Source: Gossypium raimondii (lineage: Eukaryota > Streptophyta > Magnoliopsida > Malvales > Malvaceae). Taken from it: a stretch of 64,000 bases of DNA. The notes under the pieces are model-generated. The model was not told where the DNA came from, did no database searches, and saw only the letters and a list, made by a program, of their open reading frames with translations. Both the position numbers and the translations under genes were made by a program. Below, one piece after another: positions 58,384 through 64,000 of the stretch (positions are counted from its first letter, which is position 1; the number at the start of each line of letters is the position of its first letter). Where the stretch lies: the NCBI RefSeq assembly GCF_025698545.1, contig NC_068576.1, forward strand, positions 52,672,390 to 52,736,389, given 5' to 3'.

Positions 58384-61231
58384 TCAATACAACTTGTTGA
58401 AGCCGGAAGGTGGTGAAGATTCAGCCAATTTTGGTAAAAATTGTTCCCTTTCGAGTGAGACTTGAAGACGTGCCATGACCTTACCCACCGAACCCCAAGC
58501 AATAGGGGCATAACAAAACGCAAAGCCGAAAACAGCTAAAGCTCTTACAACTCCATTAGGGTACCAAGGATATGCCATGACCAGAAGAGACCCAAAAATC
58601 CCAACCAAAGGAACGAAGACTTGGATGGCAGGCAGCAAGAACGAGTTGATTGCTATAGACGAAAGAGCAGTGGAACCAAGGAAATACAGTGTCCAGCCTA
58701 CTAATGGGTGAATCGTGCGAGGAATAATAGCGAAGGGAACTATATAAGCTGCAAGAATAGACCAGATTGCCATAAATTTTAGACCAGTTTGGATCAAAGA
58801 TGTGGTTTTGTCTGAGTTTCGGTAGCATAGTTTGGAGATGCTGGGGCGTGCTAGATGTGTCATCGCTAATATTCCAAGGAAAATAATCGATTGGACTATT
58901 ATAACCGGCATCTCAGCTGCATACCCTAGAGTTTGACGACGATTTTCGTGCCATTGAATGCCCAAAGGCAGGACAGGCCAAGACCACCAATACCATGGCT
59001 TCAACCATAGTGCACCAGGGAAAGTGATCACACTGTTGGGTCCACAAGGTACTCTCCAACGAAGTCTAAGATCTGAGGAACAGCAGAAGAATCAAAACAT
59101 TGTTTTGGGGGTTAGATTTGCAGCTCAAATCAAAAGCATGGAATCATTATAAAGGCTATAATATATCCTCGCTATTTTCACTCACAGTAATAAGAAGCAT
59201 CCATTTGGTATCCCAGAGGAAGTCTGTATTGCCCATCTAGGTTGGACCCATTTAATGGTGGGTGAAACATGGGCTGGTCGAGCAAGTCAGGGAAGTAAGC
59301 ACCAATGAATCCCTGGTCAGCACCATCAGGGTTTTCTTTACCAGTTTCCAGTTGATGGACCATGTCTTTAAATACCTCTCGCGATGGCTGCACATAAATT
59401 TCTTTTAGGAACCAGTTGAAATGAATCATACATAGAGGAAGAAGAGCTAGAAATTATTACCTGCAACACAAAGAGGCCAGTATGAAAGATGCAGGGGTTG
59501 ATAAAGACAGCACAAAACTGCCCACATTGGAACAATTCATCGGTTTTCTGTAGAAAAAGATTGTCAGCGTCAAGCATGACAACTCTATCATAGTCCACCA
59601 AACTCCAGGCATATAGTTTATTCAGTGTCAACTTGAATCTCTTATCGAAATTTTCTTGACCTTTGTAAGGGTTATTAAGGTTCTCCACCCTCACTACCTT
59701 TGCTCCATCTTCCTCTTCCCTATGCCACAAAAAACACAGCCTCATTATAATAAGGAACATTGTTTCGTTCTTGTCCTTGAACATCATGTTTTTGAAAGGA
59801 TCAAAGTACAGTAGACCACTCCCATAATTTAATCATAACTGGGCATACTTTGAAAGAGGTTGTGCATCAAACAAGCTACTCTCACATGCTGTTAATTCCT
59901 TAACCAATACAATACCTGGGACCATTTCGTGTGCTTGTCGAAAGTGAGTGTGGGTTCATGGTGATTAATTAGTTTAATATTGTGGATCCACCCGAATTAA
60001 ATTTAGTTTAATAATAATGGGCGGTGTGATTATGTGGGGGAAATCTGTTCTTATCAGCGTACTCTCTCGTTTTTTTTATATTATTTGTGTTGCTGAGATT
60101 TTGGATAAGGACGGAAAAAGAACATCAAAATCAATTTCATTGTCTAAATTTGTTTTTATCTTTAGGTTTAAATGCAAAATTACCCTCAAATTATACCTTT
60201 TTTTCATTTTAATATTAAATTACTAAATTATAAATTTAATTTTATAATACAATCAATAAGAATGTGATTCGTGACAAATTCTAATTGATTTTTTTTTTAA
60301 ACGAGGGCAACCTATTTCTAATATTTGATGTAGGTCTATATTTTTCTCCAATCTATATCTAATTATGAAAATAACAAAACACCTATGTAGATTCTGAAAG
60401 TAACTTAAAAATATAAACGTGTCTGGGCTCAAGTCCCCTAATTCTTACCGGTCCTTGACCCTTTGAACCTACTTTGTTACAGTTTCCAACAGTGTTTTCG
60501 ACCCACGGTTTGACATGTAGGTTTCTTTTTTTCTTTGGTTCGACGGATTGACGTGTAGTTGAGTAGGTAACGTCGCATTAAACTTGACCATGACCGGTAA
60601 GAACTCCTTAATTAAAAAACAAAATTCATCTGATTCATTATTTCTTACCAACATACCGTTTCGTTTTTTCACCATTTGTATTAATTAATTAACTAAACTA
60701 ATGAAGAAACTACCGACCGTTACAACTTATAAAATAACAAAGTTTTATCGATTCAAGAAATTTTCGTTTGTGGTGCCCGAACTCGGATATCCAATCCCCA
60801 TTATCCATCTAACATCCATTAACAAGATGATGCTCTGTATAATATTTGTTTTTTTTCTAACATAAAAGAAAAATAAGGAAAACTTGAATTGCATTTAAAG
60901 AAAACCAAGGAAACTTAAAGAAAAGGGCATTAATGTTAATGGAGACTTACAGTGCACGAACCCAACGGAGGGGAACGTCGAGGGAGGCAATGACGATGAG
61001 ATCAGCGTCCACTTGGAGATTAACAAGGGATCTGATCAAGACACGTGTCGCGACGTAGAACTCGTAATCTCTGGGCGTCCCCATGTACATCATCGTCGCG
61101 TACGCGTTCCGGTGCTCCTTCTTCTTCAGTTTAACCCCTTGAAACGCCGTCGTTTGCACCACCGCCAGCAACACTAACAAGACTCTAAAAAATGTTACCA
61201 CATGTCTTCGTCTTTCTCCGCTCCAACCCAT
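58384..61231 (-). CDS. GT8 glycosyltransferase, PGSIP7/8-like (glycogenin-like), membrane-bound
   Basis: 476-residue glycosyltransferase of family 8. Minus-strand exons: 61231-60951, 59719-59461, 59387-59186, 59072-58384 (1,431 nt). There is an N-terminal signal or anchor (VVTFFRVLLVLLAVVQTTAF), then the GT8 fold starting YATMMYMGTPRDYEFYV. The metal-binding DxD is in DRVVMLDADNLFLQKTDELF, and further conserved blocks are FINPCIFHTGLFVLQPSREV and DGADQGFIGAYFPDLL. The C-terminal ~200 residues hold about five hydrophobic helices, a feature of the PGSIP6-8 branch and not of xylan GUX proteins. PGSIP6 (IPUT1) puts glucuronic acid on sphingolipids in the Golgi. The donor and acceptor of the 7/8 branch are not known to me. 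Intron 1 is long (1.2 kb). Confidence 0.9.
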
Positions 61232-62599
61232 TCGTTTTTCTCTTTTCTCTTATATGTGATTTTAGGTTAAAGACTTCAAATACCAAAAAAAAAACGACAA
61301 GTACAATAAAGATTTTCTCTCAGTGGCCTTGAATGGGAAGTCTTCAGGCTTTCCAAAGCATATAAATAGGGGAGAATAAAAGCATCGTAGGAAGGAAGCA
61401 GACAAGGAAAGCCCTTTAAGAGAAGGTGCAAGTGGGGCATTTTGGATATTTTCGTCTCCACTTATTACTTTCCTTTTTTTTTTTTTTCCTAATATCAATG
61501 CATATAAAATGTATCTAAATTGCCAACCCAAAATATAATATTATTCACAGATTATTCTTAATTTAATTGTACCGGTATTTAAGTGTTGAGGAGAGACTAT
61601 AAATAATTTTAGACATTATATAAAAATAAATAAATATGATAAAAACTTATAACAAAATTAATGTTGAAAAAAACTAATATCTATAATATCTTCTAATTAG
61701 TGAAAAATCAAAGATTATGCGATTTAGAAAAAAGAAAAGAGAAGGTTATGCAATTAAGCTTCAAGAAGATCAAAATTAAATAGACTTCTTTAAAATTGTA
61801 TTTTAAATAGACATTTTACTCTCATCAACCAAAATATATAACTTTTGTTACATACATGTACCATGTTGGACCAAAAAATAATACAAATACCACATTAAAA
61901 AATGTCAAACTCAAGTACCAAATGAGTTATTAAGCCTATTTATTTATATATGGTTTATAAATTTCTTTATTTGAAAATATTGTTATTTACTTAAATATTA
62001 ATACATTATAAACAAACCTTTTCATAATTAAATTAAACATAAATTTAAAATTAATAAACATTAAATAACATCCAAAATATAATTAAAAATGATTAAATAA
62101 AAATTAAGTGAAAATAAATAAGTATAATTTGTGAAAAGTACATGTAGTTTGAAATTTCTAAAATCATTGTATTAAAAATTAATTAATAACTATCCACTAG
62201 TAAAAAATTTAGGACGTCCATGGAAGGAATTTCTTGAGAGGTTTCGATTTTAATAATATACATGTATATATTGGCAGATATTTAAGCATATTTTATGGTG
62301 ATATTTCAAATGAATTAATGTCATCAATTTCATCCGTATACTTTACGAGTATTCAGAATTTAGTTATTTTATTTTAATTTGTTAAAGTTTGATCATTGTA
62401 ATTTATGAAAATTTTAAAAATCTAATTAAGTAATATTAGATTATAACACACCTATAACATGAATAAAAAGAACTCTATGCAAAATTATATTTATAAATAT
62501 ATATATATATATATATATTAAAACCAAGTGATGTTGGATTGAAATTTAAATCTCGTTATAATATTATTTTATTAAAAAATAAAAAGATAAACGGGCAAA
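61232..62599. other. 5' flank of the GT8 gene and AT-rich spacer
   Basis: Contains the GT8 promoter and leader (a TATTTATA-like element near 61361-61369, weak) and, farther right, AT-rich spacer with a (TA)n run at about 62498-62518. ORFs at 61262-61531 (-) lie in the leader and are rich in simple sequence. No gene is supported. Confidence 0.5.
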
Positions 62600-62841
62600 A
62601 CACCATTAAAAGCTCTTTGTTTTTAAATTTACGGAAATGGGCCCAGTATTTTATTATTTATCGGAATGGGCCATTTTCCCCGAAAACTTGTCCACGTCAG
62701 CGCGATGACAGGGGACGTGGCAGAAAAACACGTCCCTGAGGGCGCGCTTTGCCTACGTGGACATAAATCGCGCCCTCAAGGGCACGTTTTGCTGCCACAT
62801 AAGCGCTCCCCTGGGGACGCGTTTTTCCCGTTTCTCCCACG

Positions 62842-63020
62842 TTAGGTTTTGGGTTTTTAGGGTTTAGGGTTTTTAGAGTTTTGGAGAAAAAATTAAATGA
62901 ATAAGGGATTAGGGTTTAGGGTTTCTTAATTAAATTAATTATAATTTTTTCAAAATTGGATTAGGTTTCGTGTTTATGGTTTTTTAAGAAAAAATCAATT
63001 AAATTAGGGTTTAGGGTTAC
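62842..63020. repeat. Degenerate telomere-like TTTAGGG clusters
   Basis: Three short clusters of plant telomere-type wording (tagggtttagggt): about 62857-62872, 62909-62922 and 63006-63018, separated by unrelated AT-rich sequence. They are too short and scattered to be a true interstitial telomere array. Confidence 0.6.
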
Positions 63021-63123
63021 GTGAGTAATTTAATTAAAAATTTATTAAGGAAATCGCTCCCACATGGATGCATTTTTGATACAGTAGGTCCTGAAAAAAT
63101 AATTTCGAGTTGACGCTTTTGAG

Positions 63124-63270
63124 CAAATAATATCAAAATATTCAAAATAAACTATTTTGTATTTTATTACATCAAATAATATCAAAATATTCAAAATAAA
63201 CTATTTTATATTTTATTATATCAAATAATATCAAAATATTCAAATTAAACTATTTTGTATTTTATTACAT
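63124..63270. repeat. Three tandem 49-bp repeats
   Basis: Copies start at 63124, 63173 and 63222, each opening caaataatatcaaaatattc and containing aaactattttgtattttatta. They differ at only a few positions. A partial fourth copy (taaactattttgta) follows near 63276. Confidence 0.9.
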
Positions 63271-63309
63271 TAATATAAACTATTTTGTACAAATATTTTA
63301 AAAGAAAAA

Positions 63310-64000
63310 TTAATCTCCGTGCCCACCGGATTCAGTGCCACATGGCGGTCGTCGACGGTTACGCGCTGGATTCCTTCTTTGTCTAGCTTCCGGCGGGGGT
63401 TGTGATTGCTCCGGCAGGGATTCTGGTTCATCCGGTAGGGGATCTAGTTGTCGGTGTTGGGACGATGAGCCACCTTGATAAAATAGTGAATGTGGAGGTG
63501 TTTGCATCACCAACGGCGAAGGTGTTTGAAACCCATACGGTGATGACGTTTGGTAAAAAGAAAAGCTCCCCGATAGCCCCTCTTGCGATCCCTCCTGTGA
63601 TGATGGCCTATATATCGGCGGTCCAATCGGCATAGTCAAAAATGGAGATGAACCGGACCATTGACTCCAACCTGCCATGGGACTAGAAAAAGGAAACATA
63701 TAAATGTTAAGATACATAAAAGGGCTAGGATACGCACCTAGCATCATCTAAAAAGGTTGTGCCGTGGGTATCGTCGGTTGAACTCATCGGGTCGGGTGGA
63801 TCGTGGTTTGCCTGCTTCGGGCCTGATGAAGTTATGGGCGCTGATGATGGGCCGGGTGAATTTTTGGGCCTCATTGATGGGTCTGCATCGTCGTCCCTTC
63901 TTCTTGGATTTAAAGGGCCACGTCGTTCCCTTTGGACACGCAATTGCCGCTGCCTCTCCTCTGGCGAGAGTAAATACGGCTTCCTATTGATCCTAAACCA
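63310..64000 (-). mobile_element. 3' part of a transposon-associated plant mobile domain (PMD)-type gene, cut by window end
   Basis: Two open segments lie on the minus strand. One enters from the window edge (from 64000 down to about 63737) and contains LLSPEERQRQLRVQRERRG. The other (63747-63310) contains IYRPSSQEGSQEG, MQTPPHSLFYQGGSSS and the ending NPARNRRRPPCGTESGG. From memory, this Pro/Ser/Gln-rich tail is typical of the many cotton genes annotated as PMD or serine/threonine phosphatase 7 long form-like, which are carried by transposable elements. Only the tail is in view, so neither the catalytic-like domain nor the element class (MULE or LTR-type) can be judged. A donor-like CTAG/GTGCGT near 63737 fits the intron this family is known to use. 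Confidence 0.6.

Larger units (their letters stand above)
62640..63300 (-). repeat. 3' noncoding part of a PMD-type transposon-associated unit
   Basis: Abrupt GC-rich section (62690-62830) with alternating inverse phrases such as gcgccctcaagggc and gggcgcgc, then telomere-like TTTAGGG wording, then three direct 49-bp repeats. Its composition is unlike the surrounding spacer. I associate it from memory with the cotton repeat family that carries the PMD gene to its right; that link is inference. Confidence 0.5.

Noticed and set aside
62842-63020. True interstitial telomere array
   Set aside because: Only isolated one- or two-unit TTTAGGG matches separated by unrelated sequence.
1-64000. tRNA, rRNA, snRNA, miRNA hairpin genes or CRISPR-like arrays
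   Set aside because: No cloverleaf, rRNA core or spaced identical repeat array was noticed by eye; hairpins found are AT-rich foldback elements. A dedicated RNA search was not possible here.

Overview
The window is a gene-poor, AT-rich plant nuclear region. It carries nine recognisable host protein-coding loci with typical dicot introns, one of them in three tandem copies, separated by repeat-filled spacers. The families, and a transposon-associated PMD tail of a type I associate with cotton, point to a Malvaceae genome, most likely Gossypium. That species call is inference. All exon models were derived by hand from ORF phase and GT/AG junctions. For every multi-exon gene the summed coding length comes out as a whole number of codons.

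Layout. 0.4-11.8 kb (+): a ~2,150-residue Agenet/Tudor protein like Arabidopsis G2484-1. 12.5-17 kb (-): a GDP-fucose O-fucosyltransferase-family Golgi protein, convergent with the first gene. 17.7-30.7 kb (+): a tandem array of three intronless matrixin metalloproteinase copies. Copy 1 has one in-frame stop, copy 2 is intact, and copy 3 is badly decayed, has lost its promoter and carries a ~0.6 kb insertion. The duplicated unit includes about 2.2 kb of downstream spacer, so the array arose by segmental duplication. 33.1-34.8 kb (+): a WAT1-related (EamA) transporter. 40.4-41.4 kb (+): a ZAT-type C2H2 repressor. 48.9-51.3 kb (+): PEX19, ending in a CAAX box. 51.7-54.1 kb (-): a pectin methylesterase close to PME68. 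58.4-61.2 kb (-): a GT8 PGSIP7/8-like glycosyltransferase with a multi-spanning C-terminus. 62.6-64 kb (-): the 3' part of a transposon-associated PMD-type gene, running off the window end.

Between genes I find two solo LTRs (39.2-39.8 kb and 43.4-46.1 kb), a Mutator-like insertion with a clear 9-bp target duplication (26.05-27.03 kb), three related Tourist-like MITEs (two exactly 134 bp long), several long foldback elements, and microsatellites. There is no operon-like logic. Several genes act on the cell wall or secretory pathway (MMP, pectinesterase, O-fucosyltransferase-like, GT8), but they are independent transcription units. No unknown multigene system is evident. The most informative observations are the graded decay of the metalloproteinase array and a PEX19 gene whose farnesylation signal sits on a separable last exon.
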